A stretch of DNA of 64,000 nt from Acidobacteriota bacterium (lineage in GTDB: Bacteria > Acidobacteriota > Holophagae > Acanthopleuribacterales > Acanthopleuribacteraceae), in assembly GCA_020439745.1 (NCBI GenBank), contig JAGQSC010000019.1, positions 124,001 through 188,000 of the forward strand, written 5' to 3'. The notes beneath the pieces were generated by a model, which worked only from the letters and a program-made list of their open reading frames with translations, ran no database searches and had not been told where the DNA came from. Below, one piece after another: positions 55,712-64,000 of the stretch. The stretch's first letter is position 1. Every line of letters begins with the position of its first letter. Made by a program: the position numbers and the translations under genes.

Positions 55712-57628
55712 ATGATCCAAGTTACGCTACCTGATGCATCTCAAATACAGTTGGAGCCTGGATCGACCGCCTTTGATCTGGCGATGAAAATCAGCCCTGG
55801 GCTCGCTCGCAACGCCGTAGCTGCCGTGATCAATAACGAAGCGCGGGACGTAAGTCGCACGCTTCAAGATGGGGATAAAGTTCGTATCCTTACGTTCAAT
55901 GACGACGAGGGGAAGCGCATTTTTTGGCACTCTTCTGCCCACATTTTGGCACAGGCAGTCACGCGCTTATTCCCAGAAGCAAAACCCACCATCGGCCCAC
56001 CCATTGAGCAGGGGTTCTTTTACGACTTCGCCGACCTCCTAGTGAGCGAGGAGGATTTTGACCGAATCGAAAAAGAGATTCAGTCGATTCTGAATGACAA
56101 CTATGAGACACATCGCATTGAATACCCCTCGCAACAAGTCGCACTGGAAGAGTTCTCCAACAACCCCTTCAAACGAGAGTTGATCGAGAATCTGGAGGAA
56201 GGCCTGTCTGCCTATCGCCAAGGCGAATTCGTGGATTTGTGCACCGGCCCACATATACCCAAAGTAGGCATGGCCAAGGCATTCAAGGTTCTCAAAACCT
56301 CCGGAGCCTACTGGCGAGGCGACAGCGCCAACACCCAGTTGACGCGCATTTATGCCATCAGTTTCCCCGACAAGAAGTTACTCAAAGCATACCTCCACCA
56401 GATGGAGGAAGCCAAGAAACGGGACCACCGAATTCTGGGCAAGCGATTCGGCCTGTTCTCTTTCCAAAAGGAAGGACCAGGCATGCCATTTATCCACCCA
56501 GCCGGTATGGTGATCTGGAATGAATTGATGGCCTTCTGGCGCGAGCTGCATATTGAGGACGACTACACGGAAATCAAAACACCTGCCATGTTGGGTCGAG
56601 AACTTTGGGAAACATCGGGTCACTGGCACAACTACCGTGAAAATATGTACACCTCAGAAATCGAGGAGAAGATCTTTGCCATCAAGCCCATGAACTGTCC
56701 AGGCGGCATGTTGTTCTACAAAGAAAATCAGTTCTCATATCGTGACTTGCCACAGCGAGTCGCTGAGGTAGGCAACGTTCATCGACACGAGATGAGCGGT
56801 GCCCTTTCGGGTATGTTCCGCGTCCGCTCGTTCCACCAGGATGACGCACACATATTCATGAAACCAACCGACATCAAGAGCGAAATACTGGGGGTTCTGC
56901 GGTTGGCTCATCGCATTTACAGTCAGTTTGATTTGAGTTACCACTTGGAGCTCAGCACGCGGCCCGAAAAGTCAATTGGTCGCGATGAAGACTGGGAATT
57001 GACCACCGAAGGACTGCGCAGTGCGCTTGAAGAATACGGCATGCCCTATCAACTTAATGAAGGCGATGGTGCGTTCTATGGTCCAAAGATCGATTTCCAC
57101 ATACGGGACGCCATAGGCAGAACGTGGCAATGCGGCACCATTCAGCTGGATATGTCACTCCCGGAACGTTTCGATTTGGGTTACATCAATGAAGAGGGCG
57201 AGCGGGTGCGTCCGATCATGTTGCACCGTGCACTGTATGGCTCCATCGAACGCTTCTTTGCCATTCTCGTGGAGCACTACGCAGCTAAGTTCCCGCTTTG
57301 GCTATCTCCGGTACAGGTTCGATTCCTGCCCGTAGCGGATCGACACCACGAGCAAGCCCAGAAGTGGCGCCTGGCGTGTAAGGCCCAAGGCATTCGTGCT
57401 GATGTGGATGCATCCAGCGAGTCAATCAATAAGAAAGTACGCAATGCTCAGCTCGAACACGTGAACTACATCATCGTCGTGGGTGACCGCGAGGTCGCCG
57501 ATCCGGTGCTCAGTGTTCGGACCAGAGACACGCATGTCCACGGCGGCGTACCCTTTGGCCAATTCCTGGAAATGGTGCAAAGAGAATACACTTCGCGATC
57601 CTCGCAACCCTCGGTAGGCGCTCAATAG
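55712..57628 (+). CDS. thrS: Threonyl-tRNA synthetase
   Basis: ThrRS charges tRNA-Thr and edits mis-acylated serine. The 638-residue class II enzyme has an N-terminal TGS domain (MIQVTLPDASQIQLEPGST), an editing/SAD domain (FWHSSAHILAQAV, EFVDLCTGPHIP), and the catalytic core with zinc ligands in MNCPGGMLFYK, GNVHRHE and LHRALYGSIERF, plus an anticodon-binding domain (VRFLPVADRHHEQA, NKKVRNAQLEHVNYIIVVGD). Length and motifs are complete. GGGAG lies 5 nt before the ATG. A good promoter precedes it, and a small perfect hairpin separates it from ispDF. Confidence 0.97.
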   Translation: MIQVTLPDASQIQLEPGSTAFDLAMKISPGLARNAVAAVINNEARDVSRTLQDGDKVRILTFNDDEGKRIFWHSSAHILAQAVTRLFPEAKPTIGPPIEQGFFYDFADLLVSEEDFDRIEKEIQSILNDNYETHRIEYPSQQVALEEFSNNPFKRELIENLEEGLSAYRQGEFVDLCTGPHIPKVGMAKAFKVLKTSGAYWRGDSANTQLTRIYAISFPDKKLLKAYLHQMEEAKKRDHRILGKRFGLFSFQKEGPGMPFIHPAGMVIWNELMAFWRELHIEDDYTEIKTPAMLGRELWETSGHWHNYRENMYTSEIEEKIFAIKPMNCPGGMLFYKENQFSYRDLPQRVAEVGNVHRHEMSGALSGMFRVRSFHQDDAHIFMKPTDIKSEILGVLRLAHRIYSQFDLSYHLELSTRPEKSIGRDEDWELTTEGLRSALEEYGMPYQLNEGDGAFYGPKIDFHIRDAIGRTWQCGTIQLDMSLPERFDLGYINEEGERVRPIMLHRALYGSIERFFAILVEHYAAKFPLWLSPVQVRFLPVADRHHEQAQKWRLACKAQGIRADVDASSESINKKVRNAQLEHVNYIIVVGDREVADPVLSVRTRDTHVHGGVPFGQFLEMVQREYTSRSSQPSVGAQ

Positions 57629-57642
57629 CTCAATAAGAGCTA
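57626..57642. repeat. Small inverted repeat at the thrS stop
   Basis: TAGCTC (57626-57631) and GAGCTA (57637-57642) form a perfect 6-bp stem with a 5-nt AATAA loop that starts on the thrS stop codon. No T-run follows, so it is more likely an RNA-stability or processing element than a terminator. Confidence 0.4.
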
Positions 57643-57652
57643 GAATAACTTT

Positions 57653-58774
57653 ATGAATCAGAAGGCGATTGCGATTATTCCCGCTGGTGGCACTGGCACT
57701 CGTATGGGTTTGCCATACCCCAAGCAGCTGATGCCTTTTCGGGGTCAAACTTTGATCGAGGCCACCCTGGCGCTGTTCGAAGGCATACCCACATATGTAC
57801 CGGTACCTTTGGATCACCGTGATGTTTTTGAGTCGCTGATAGGAACAAGAGCACAGGTTGTGACAGGCGGCGCCACCCGACACGAATCTGTGCGCAATGC
57901 GTTTGAATCAGCCAATCCTCACCCCAATACTTGGGTCATCATCCACGATGCAGCCCGCCCCTACTGGGACCCTTCCACGCTTGAAAGGGCACTGGCAGCA
58001 GCGACATCACACGGTGCCTTAATTTATGCGACACCTGCAACTGACACCGTCAAGTGGGTCGACCGAGACACGGTTGAAAAAACGCTGAATCGAGATCGTG
58101 TTTGGTTGGCTCAAACGCCCCAGATCTTCAAGGCATCGTTGTTGCGAGCTTGCTATGACGCAACTCCCGACCCCATGGCTACTGACGAAGCGACCATGGT
58201 AGAAATGCAGGGACATACTGTTATGGTGTTTCCTTCTTCAATCGCCAACAAAAAGATCACGCAACCGGAGGACGTCCTGCATTTGCAATCAAGTTTGAGA
58301 ATGGGACACGGTTACGATGTCCACAGATTCGACGCCGGCAGGCCACTATTCTTGGGTGGCATTGAAATACCCGGTGGTCCTGGTCTGTTGGGGCATAGCG
58401 ATGCCGATGTGGCGATTCACGCCTTAATCGATGCCATGTTAGGGGCAGCGGGCAGGGGTGACATAGGACAATGGTTCCCGGATAACGATCCCTCCTTGAA
58501 AGGGATTCGGTCCACAGAACTATTGGCACGGGTTTGGGCCGATCTGAGCGTCTCATTTGACCTGGTGAACGCCGACATTACGATTCAAGCTCAAGTTCCC
58601 AAGCTTGCACCCCACACTTCCGCTATGCGTCAGAAATTGGCAGAAATCATGCGCATCGACATCAGCTGCATTAACATCAAGGCCACAACGACCGAAGGAT
58701 TGGGATTTATTGGTGAATGCCAAGGTATGGCCGCTGACGCGGTTGCTTTGCTGAGCCAGAGGCGGTCCATATGA
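57653..58774 (+). CDS. ispDF: Bifunctional IspD-IspF enzyme of the MEP isoprenoid pathway
   Basis: The N-terminal part (about 1-218) is IspD, which makes CDP-ME from MEP and CTP: IPAGGTGTRMG, PKQLMPF, GGATRHESV, HDAARP. The C-terminal part (about 220-373) is IspF, which forms the cyclic diphosphate: GHGYDVHRF, LGHSDADVAIHALIDAMLGA, GDIGQWFPD and the KATTTEGLGF loop. Both active sites look complete. Fusions that bring these non-consecutive steps together are known in alphaproteobacteria and some others. The gene starts 24 nt after thrS and its stop overlaps the plsB start (ATGA). Confidence 0.95.
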   Translation: MNQKAIAIIPAGGTGTRMGLPYPKQLMPFRGQTLIEATLALFEGIPTYVPVPLDHRDVFESLIGTRAQVVTGGATRHESVRNAFESANPHPNTWVIIHDAARPYWDPSTLERALAAATSHGALIYATPATDTVKWVDRDTVEKTLNRDRVWLAQTPQIFKASLLRACYDATPDPMATDEATMVEMQGHTVMVFPSSIANKKITQPEDVLHLQSSLRMGHGYDVHRFDAGRPLFLGGIEIPGGPGLLGHSDADVAIHALIDAMLGAAGRGDIGQWFPDNDPSLKGIRSTELLARVWADLSVSFDLVNADITIQAQVPKLAPHTSAMRQKLAEIMRIDISCINIKATTTEGLGFIGECQGMAADAVALLSQRRSI

Positions 58775-61335
58775 TAGAGACCCAACCAAAGTTCGGCTGG
58801 ATCTATCATGTGTTGCGGGTCATACTGCAACCATTTACTCGACGGGTAAAACACGTTGAAGGCGTTGAACAACATCTAACGTCCGTCGCACAGCGGGGGC
58901 AGATCGTCTATGTGGGTCGGGCAGCCTCGTTTATCGAATGGTTGGTGATCGCAGAAGTGCTTCGCAAGCACAGTCTTCCGACACCCACGTGTGTCAACGG
59001 TGTAAACCCCCTGCTCTGGATGCCATTGAGCCGCGCCCTTCCTTTGGTATTTTCACGGATCTTTCAGTCCGAAGAACGAATTGGCAAGGATGAAGTGAGA
59101 GATCTCCTTCAGGCGATTGATGAAGGTCAACACGTGCTGACCTTTTTGAAGGTGCGTCGCGGCTGGTTCCAGGATGCTGACTATCATTACGAAGGGTTGT
59201 TTGGCCAAATTGCCACGACGCGTTCTCGTCGTCGCGCGCCAACGTACATGCTTCCCACATCCGTCTTTCTCACCCGCAAACGCAAAAACACGGAACGAAC
59301 GCTGCGCGACATCTTCTTTGGTACTTATGATGTACCGGGAAGATTTCGGACCTTAGCTCAACTCATACTCTCGGGCAGCAAGGGTATTGTGCTCTTTTCT
59401 CGGGAAATCGACCTCGATGCTGAAATGGAACGCTTGGGCGAACGCGAACTCGGCGAGGTCGCACTAGAGAAAAAACTGCGGTGGACCCTTCTATTCCACT
59501 TAAACAACGAGGACCGCGCTTATCGCGGCCCCAATAAACGCAGTACAGGCCGAAAGGTACGTCGTATTCTCAAAGAGAAGCGGCTTCGCGCTGAACTCGC
59601 GAAGGTTGCCGAGCGCCAGAATCGCAGTTTTGAAAGTGTGCTCAAAGAGGCTGACAAAGATCTCCATGACATCACCTCAGATACTTCTGAGAAGATGATC
59701 AATTTCCTGCGCTTGATCTTTGATTTTGTATGGGCGCGCACCTTGGAAGGTATTGATTTCAAGCCAAGCGACTTCAATCGCATGCGCGAACTGAGCAAGC
59801 AAGGGCCCGTGGTGTTCTTACCATGCCACCGCAGTCACGCTGACTACTTGGTCTTTGCCTACATGTTTGAAAAGCAGGGCATGAACAACCCTCGCTTTGC
59901 GGCCGGCGACAACCTGTCCAAGTGGCCATTGGGGATGTTTTTTCGCCGCGCGGGTGCCTTTTTTATCCGCAGAACGTTCAAAGGCGAACCGATTTTCCCT
60001 TTGGTGTTTGACGCATACATACGCCACATACTCAGGGACCGACACTTGATCGCGTTTTTCATGGAGGGTGGTCGTTCGCGCACTGGGAAATTGCTTCACC
60101 CCAAGGTGGGCATGTTAGGCATGATTCTCGATGCCTGGACGAAAGGTGTGGTGGAAGATGTGCCGTTAGTCCCCATCACCATCGACTACGGTCGCGTATT
60201 CGAAGGAGCCTCTTACCTCAGTGAAATGAGCGGTCAGGAAAAGCAAAAGGAGAACCTGCGTTCTTTGCTTCGTACACCAAAGTTTTTGCGGAAGAAACAC
60301 GGAATCATACGCATTCGCTTTAACGACCCGATTTCCTTGCGCCAATTCGTGGCAGATAATGATTTGGGACCAGAAGACATCGGATTCCGTAACAAATTGC
60401 CGCTGCTCCACGCATTGGGCCACCGAGTGATGCAACAAATCAACCAATCGGTCACCATCACTGCTGCCAATGTGTTGGCGGGGATCCTTATGGGCAACCC
60501 ACGACGCGGGTTGACGGATGTAGAGATTCGAGCGTTGTTTGTACTCAGTGTTCGTTACCTTGATCGTCGAGGCGTCGAATTGGCCTTCCAAGAGAAGAGT
60601 CTTGACCTTGCCTTGGAAAATGCCACCCAAACATTTCAAGAGTGGGAGACGATTGTCAGCGTGAAAGTGGCAGGTCAAACCATCATCAACATCCCTCCTG
60701 CCAAACGACCGGAAATGGAGTATTACAAAAACAACGGGCTTCATTTCATGTTGGATCTGGCGCTTGTCGCGTCGGCCGTCAAATGTCTGCGCGAACCCTT
60801 CGAGGATCAAATCACCGGACTCGCATCCGAAATATTCGAGTTACTCCAATTAGAGTTTGTCATGCCCGAGGGCTACCCCTCGGAAGAACTCTTGAAAAAC
60901 GCGATTCAAAACTTTGTCGACATGGGTGCGCTTAAACGCGAGGCCGGTTACCTTCGTCGAGGTGCAGATCCCATTGGGCGTCTTGCCTTCGACGTGTGTA
61001 GCCATCTACTTGTCAATCTGATGGAGTCCTATTTTGCGGTAGCTGAGTACCTCTTAAGTGACCTCAAAAGTGAAAACACGACAACCAAGGACGCTCTCAA
61101 GGGTATGATTGATCGAGCCGAACTGCTGTATGCCGTTGGAACCATACAGAAACGGGAATCCATCAACAAAGTCACCTTTGACCTCGCTATTGGCCGCTTC
61201 AATAAAATGTCATATATACAACTACGTACACCAAAAGGTCAAAAGCACCCCAGCATCTCGCTCAATACCCAGAAGACCGCAGAGTTTCGCGCCTTGCGGG
61301 AAAAGCTACTGCAATGGATTCAAGCCATAGACTAA
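58771..61335 (+). CDS. plsB: Glycerol-3-phosphate 1-O-acyltransferase PlsB
   Basis: PlsB makes lysophosphatidic acid, the first step of phospholipid synthesis, using acyl-ACP or acyl-CoA. The 854-residue protein has the acyltransferase blocks in order: CHRSHADYLVF near 353 (HX4D), GAFFIRRTFKGE, FMEGGRSRTGKLLHPK and VPLVPITIDYGRV. The long N-terminal and C-terminal helical regions match PlsB rather than the short PlsY or PlsC. It is a peripheral inner-membrane enzyme. The start overlaps ispDF (ATGA) and the end overlaps mutS2 by 22 nt, so three unrelated housekeeping enzymes are translationally tied. Confidence 0.93.
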   Translation: MIETQPKFGWIYHVLRVILQPFTRRVKHVEGVEQHLTSVAQRGQIVYVGRAASFIEWLVIAEVLRKHSLPTPTCVNGVNPLLWMPLSRALPLVFSRIFQSEERIGKDEVRDLLQAIDEGQHVLTFLKVRRGWFQDADYHYEGLFGQIATTRSRRRAPTYMLPTSVFLTRKRKNTERTLRDIFFGTYDVPGRFRTLAQLILSGSKGIVLFSREIDLDAEMERLGERELGEVALEKKLRWTLLFHLNNEDRAYRGPNKRSTGRKVRRILKEKRLRAELAKVAERQNRSFESVLKEADKDLHDITSDTSEKMINFLRLIFDFVWARTLEGIDFKPSDFNRMRELSKQGPVVFLPCHRSHADYLVFAYMFEKQGMNNPRFAAGDNLSKWPLGMFFRRAGAFFIRRTFKGEPIFPLVFDAYIRHILRDRHLIAFFMEGGRSRTGKLLHPKVGMLGMILDAWTKGVVEDVPLVPITIDYGRVFEGASYLSEMSGQEKQKENLRSLLRTPKFLRKKHGIIRIRFNDPISLRQFVADNDLGPEDIGFRNKLPLLHALGHRVMQQINQSVTITAANVLAGILMGNPRRGLTDVEIRALFVLSVRYLDRRGVELAFQEKSLDLALENATQTFQEWETIVSVKVAGQTIINIPPAKRPEMEYYKNNGLHFMLDLALVASAVKCLREPFEDQITGLASEIFELLQLEFVMPEGYPSEELLKNAIQNFVDMGALKREAGYLRRGADPIGRLAFDVCSHLLVNLMESYFAVAEYLLSDLKSENTTTKDALKGMIDRAELLYAVGTIQKRESINKVTFDLAIGRFNKMSYIQLRTPKGQKHPSISLNTQKTAEFRALREKLLQWIQAID

Positions 61336-63671
61336 GCGATCTCGCCGAACTCCAAAGCGTCACGCGTCGTGACTTAGCGTGGGATCAAATCAAGGGGTAT
61401 TTTGGCCGTCGTGCCCAGACTGCCGAAGGTCGCCGACTGATCTCAGATCAAGACCTCATGGACCAGAACACCCTCATCACCCATTTTGAAGCGCTGAACC
61501 GTTGGCTCGAGTGGTTGGCACACCGGCCTCCATTCAGCTTTCCGGCACTGCCCGCGGTTTCCGATCTAGACCGAAACCCTCACTTGAGCCCCTTTTCTTC
61601 GGAAAAACTGATCTGTTTTCGCGATGTCACGGCGTTTTGGCTAGAACAAGAAGAGATGCCATGCGAAAGACAACCTCCTTCAGCAAGCTTCGTGTCAATC
61701 CATAACCGCCTCAAGAGCCTGTTTACGGCGCAAGGTACCTGGTCAGTCGATGCGTCGCCTACCTACCGTAAACTGATCAGCGAACAAGATAAGATTCATG
61801 CCCAGGTTGAACGGCAATTGTTGCAGATCATCGAAAAGAATCGCGATGTTCTCAGTGAGTCCATTGTGTTCGAACGAAATGGTCGAAAGGTGCTCGCCGT
61901 GCAGGCTTCCTTCAAAGGGAAATTGCGGGGTATGGTGCAAGACTCCAGCGCATCCGGGCAAAGTGTCTTCATAGAACCCGAATCCATCATTGCACTGCAA
62001 AATCGCGAAGTGGAGCTGATAGGCGAAATCCGCGAAGAACTGCTTCGGATTTCCCGCGAGGTAACGACATTGATCGTCGCTGAACCTTCATTTTCAACAT
62101 TGCTGTCCTTTTTGGCGGACATGGATCGCATGCAGGCTTTGGCTCTGGTCACCAAGGAGACCCAAAGTCAGGTGGTCGTGCCAAATTCGTTGCGTACCCT
62201 CGATCTAAAGAATGCAAGACATCCGTTTCTCGATGCAGCATATGCTTCATTGAGGCAAGAGGATGGACACGCCCCTGATGATCGGATCATGGTTCCGTTT
62301 GATTTGCAGTTGGACGCAATTCAGAGGGGTCTTCTGATATCCGGTGCCAACACAGGTGGCAAAACTGTGACCCTCAAAACCACGGGTCTGATCAGCTTGA
62401 TGGCCAATTCAGGCTTCCCCATTCCTGTCTCGGAGGGCAGTCAGGTTCCTTTTTACGACACCATCCTGGCAGATATCGGCGATCATCAGTCCATGGCCCA
62501 GAGCCTCTCTACGTTTGCGTCTCATCTCAAAACACTGAACATGATGGCCAATCAACACCCGCAAAACGCCCTCCTTTTGATTGATGAATTGGGGTCTGGC
62601 ACCGATCCCATGGAAGCCGACGCGCTGAGTCAGGCCCTGCTCGAGCGCTTCATGGCATCGCTTGCACATGTAATTTGCACCACCCATCACCAAGTGCTTT
62701 GTGCTTTTGCATTGGAACATCCCAACCTCGTCAATGGCTCCATGGCCTTCAACCCGCAACTCATGGTGCCCACTTTTCGTTTTACCCAGGGGGTGCCAGA
62801 GCGCTCTCATGCGTTGGAAATCGCTCAGCAGGCTGGGTTTCCCAAGGCCGTGATGGAACGCGCCAAATCGCTATTGGACAATAATATGGTCGACGTTCAA
62901 TCCGCCATCACCCAGTTACAGAAACAGGCCCGTGAATTACACCGCGCCAAAGCCAAAGTCCGGCGAAAAGAAATCGCACTTCACAAAAGCCAGAAAGAAA
63001 ACGAGATGCGAGCAAACGAACTGGCATCCAAAGCAGCGCGGCTCGAAGATCAGGCACAGGAACGCCTTCAGAACAAGCTGAAACAGTTGGAAAGGCGTGT
63101 TCGCGGTTTGATGGCTGAGCTCTCGTCGAAGAAGGACCGGCGAGAAGCGGCCCAACAGTTTTCAATGATTGAGCAAGAAATTCAGCCCACCGTCGAAAAG
63201 ATAGAAATTCCTTCTTCAGGTCAACCCTCATCCGCTTGGCGACCAGGCGATGCAGTGTATGTACAGAGCTTTGCGCGACATGGTGTCCTTGTCGCGGTGG
63301 ATCGAAAGACAGCCCGCGTCAATCTAAACGGGATGATGCTCCAAGCATCGCTTGACGACGTCATTCATACGATTCAAACGGATCCCGCAACACCACCGCA
63401 GGTGAAGGAACTTTCTGAACTCAGCAACAACAACCCATCACTTGAATTGAAGTTGTTGGGGATGACCGTGGACGATGCCTTATTGGAGGTTGATCGGGCC
63501 ATAGACCTGGCCCTTCGTGTGGGCCAGCCGTACCTTATATTCATACATGGTCATGGTTCAGGACGATTGAAGGGTGCCGTTAGGCAATTCCTGCAGCAAC
63601 ACCAAGCCAGTGACCACTGGGACGTCGTGCTCAACGAAAATGATGGGCAAACAGAACTGCACTTTAACTGA
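61314..63671 (+). CDS. mutS2: MutS2 (RqcU-like) ATPase with Smr domain
   Basis: MutS2 is a MutS-like clamp ATPase. In Bacillus it binds collided ribosomes, and elsewhere it suppresses recombination. The 785-residue protein has a MutS III-type core, Walker A GANTGGKTVTLKT near 344, signature DIGDHQSMAQSLSTFASHLK, Walker B LLIDELGSGTDP near 422, a long Lys/Arg/Glu coiled coil (about 525-610) and a C-terminal Smr domain (LLGMTVDDALLEVDRAID, FIHGHGSGRLKGAV). The canonical Smr motif LDLRG reads LKLLG here, so the nuclease-linked function may be altered. The start lies inside plsB. Its 3' end overlaps the right-edge gene by 8 nt. Confidence 0.93.
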   Translation: MDSSHRLSDLAELQSVTRRDLAWDQIKGYFGRRAQTAEGRRLISDQDLMDQNTLITHFEALNRWLEWLAHRPPFSFPALPAVSDLDRNPHLSPFSSEKLICFRDVTAFWLEQEEMPCERQPPSASFVSIHNRLKSLFTAQGTWSVDASPTYRKLISEQDKIHAQVERQLLQIIEKNRDVLSESIVFERNGRKVLAVQASFKGKLRGMVQDSSASGQSVFIEPESIIALQNREVELIGEIREELLRISREVTTLIVAEPSFSTLLSFLADMDRMQALALVTKETQSQVVVPNSLRTLDLKNARHPFLDAAYASLRQEDGHAPDDRIMVPFDLQLDAIQRGLLISGANTGGKTVTLKTTGLISLMANSGFPIPVSEGSQVPFYDTILADIGDHQSMAQSLSTFASHLKTLNMMANQHPQNALLLIDELGSGTDPMEADALSQALLERFMASLAHVICTTHHQVLCAFALEHPNLVNGSMAFNPQLMVPTFRFTQGVPERSHALEIAQQAGFPKAVMERAKSLLDNNMVDVQSAITQLQKQARELHRAKAKVRRKEIALHKSQKENEMRANELASKAARLEDQAQERLQNKLKQLERRVRGLMAELSSKKDRREAAQQFSMIEQEIQPTVEKIEIPSSGQPSSAWRPGDAVYVQSFARHGVLVAVDRKTARVNLNGMMLQASLDDVIHTIQTDPATPPQVKELSELSNNNPSLELKLLGMTVDDALLEVDRAIDLALRVGQPYLIFIHGHGSGRLKGAVRQFLQQHQASDHWDVVLNENDGQTELHFN

Positions 63672-64000
63672 AGAGCTTCGAATCCAACGCTTCCCAGACA
63701 TCGCCGTTCATCGGCCGTTTATAGAATTGAGGCCTGCCGGGGGTTGCAACGGCACGAACGTCGATATACGCCTCCGTAACCAGCACATGGACACGAGCCA
63801 CATCAGTGAGGGGCCCCAGGTTATAACCCACGGCAGGACCAACCACAAAAATATGACTGAGCCCAGTCGCACGTTTCTGCATCGCACGCCCAATCCTTAA
63901 CATACGCGTTCGGTCAGCTAGGGTGGCATGGGCACCGACCAGATTCCCACCCGCCACACCGGTTAAGGCAATACATGTCTGAATGTTCGGAAAGATAAGC
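63664..64000 (-). CDS. C-terminal part of an unrecognised protein (truncated by window edge)
   Basis: The frame is open from the window edge to the stop at 63664, 111 codons, so the gene starts beyond the window. The visible part is a soluble alpha/beta sequence: IALTGVAGGNLVGAHATLADRTRMLRIG, then IFVVGPAVGYNLGPL, HVLVTEAYIDVRAV and a tail FYKRPMNGDVWEALDSKLFS. Small-residue-rich GVAGGNLVGAH and VVGPAVG segments suggest a compact enzyme-like fold, but I cannot name it. It converges on mutS2 with an 8-nt overlap. Confidence 0.6.
   Translation of the reverse strand, partial: LIFPNIQTCIALTGVAGGNLVGAHATLADRTRMLRIGRAMQKRATGLSHIFVVGPAVGYNLGPLTDVARVHVLVTEAYIDVRAVATPGRPQFYKRPMNGDVWEALDSKLFS

Noticed and set aside
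57626-57652. Intrinsic terminator after thrS
   Set aside because: The 6-bp hairpin is not followed by a T-run, and ispDF starts 11 nt later.

Overview
The window reads as a chromosomal segment of a Gram-negative bacterium, most likely an acidobacterium (Acidobacteriota, perhaps the Holophagae/Acanthopleuribacter side). The pointers are several membrane Ser/Thr protein kinases, one of which carries an N-terminal winged helix and a C-terminal TolB-like propeller (an architecture common in Acidobacteria), two giant periplasmic-propeller sensor kinases, a PlsB-type acyltransferase and an IspD-IspF fusion. This placement is inferred from domain architectures only. I see no phage, IS element, integrase, CRISPR array or rRNA. 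Genes are dense, start codons are often TTG or GTG behind good GGAGG sites, and same-strand genes commonly overlap by ATGA, GTGA or TGATG.

Layout. 0-4.2 kb (minus): the start of a secreted protein cut by the left edge, an esterase, an unknown protein, an M49-like zinc peptidase and a rhomboid protease. 4.2-9.2 kb (plus): a DUF3592-like protein, a PEGA-domain Ser/Thr kinase, a periplasmic TPR protein and RecQ, the last three joined by ATGA overlaps. 9.2-14.6 kb (plus): a compact thiamin operon thiC-thiO-thiS-thiG-thiDE with a candidate promoter of its own but no room for a TPP riboswitch. 14.6-24.4 kb: mixed-strand genes, namely a His-rich membrane/TPR protein, exported MsrAB, a nitrilase, another kinase, an RNB-domain RNase, and YcxB-, YjbR- and DUF1203-like proteins.

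24.3-40.6 kb is a signalling district. It holds a propeller histidine kinase, a secreted parallel beta-helix protein with a dockerin-like tail, a winged-helix/Ser-Thr kinase/propeller protein, a small operon (THKG-repeat exported protein, ECF sigma factor, single-span membrane protein), a second propeller sensor whose ATP-binding domain has decayed, a REC-PAS-GGDEF-EAL protein, and a secreted transglutaminase-like protein.

40.7-46.4 kb (minus) carries ychF, hutI, a DivIVA-domain gene, yggT, yggS and a coiled-coil zinc-ribbon gene, preceded by a CAU tRNA with a strong terminator, and then rnhB. 46.6-53.8 kb is a tandem of two roughly 1200-residue exported DUF3857/transglutaminase proteins, the first with an intact Cys-His-Asp triad and the second with Cys and His replaced. 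53.8-64 kb: an Xaa-Pro dipeptidase, a small unknown gene, then thrS behind a good sigma-70 promoter, followed by ispDF, plsB and mutS2 as a coupled run. A gene truncated by the right edge faces mutS2.

The strongest leads are the seven-fold HKG ladder protein beside an ECF sigma factor, the live/dead transglutaminase pair, the propeller sensor with a phosphoacceptor-type helix but no ATP-binding site, the His-motif membrane/TPR protein, and the unusual way convergent genes share their stop codons.
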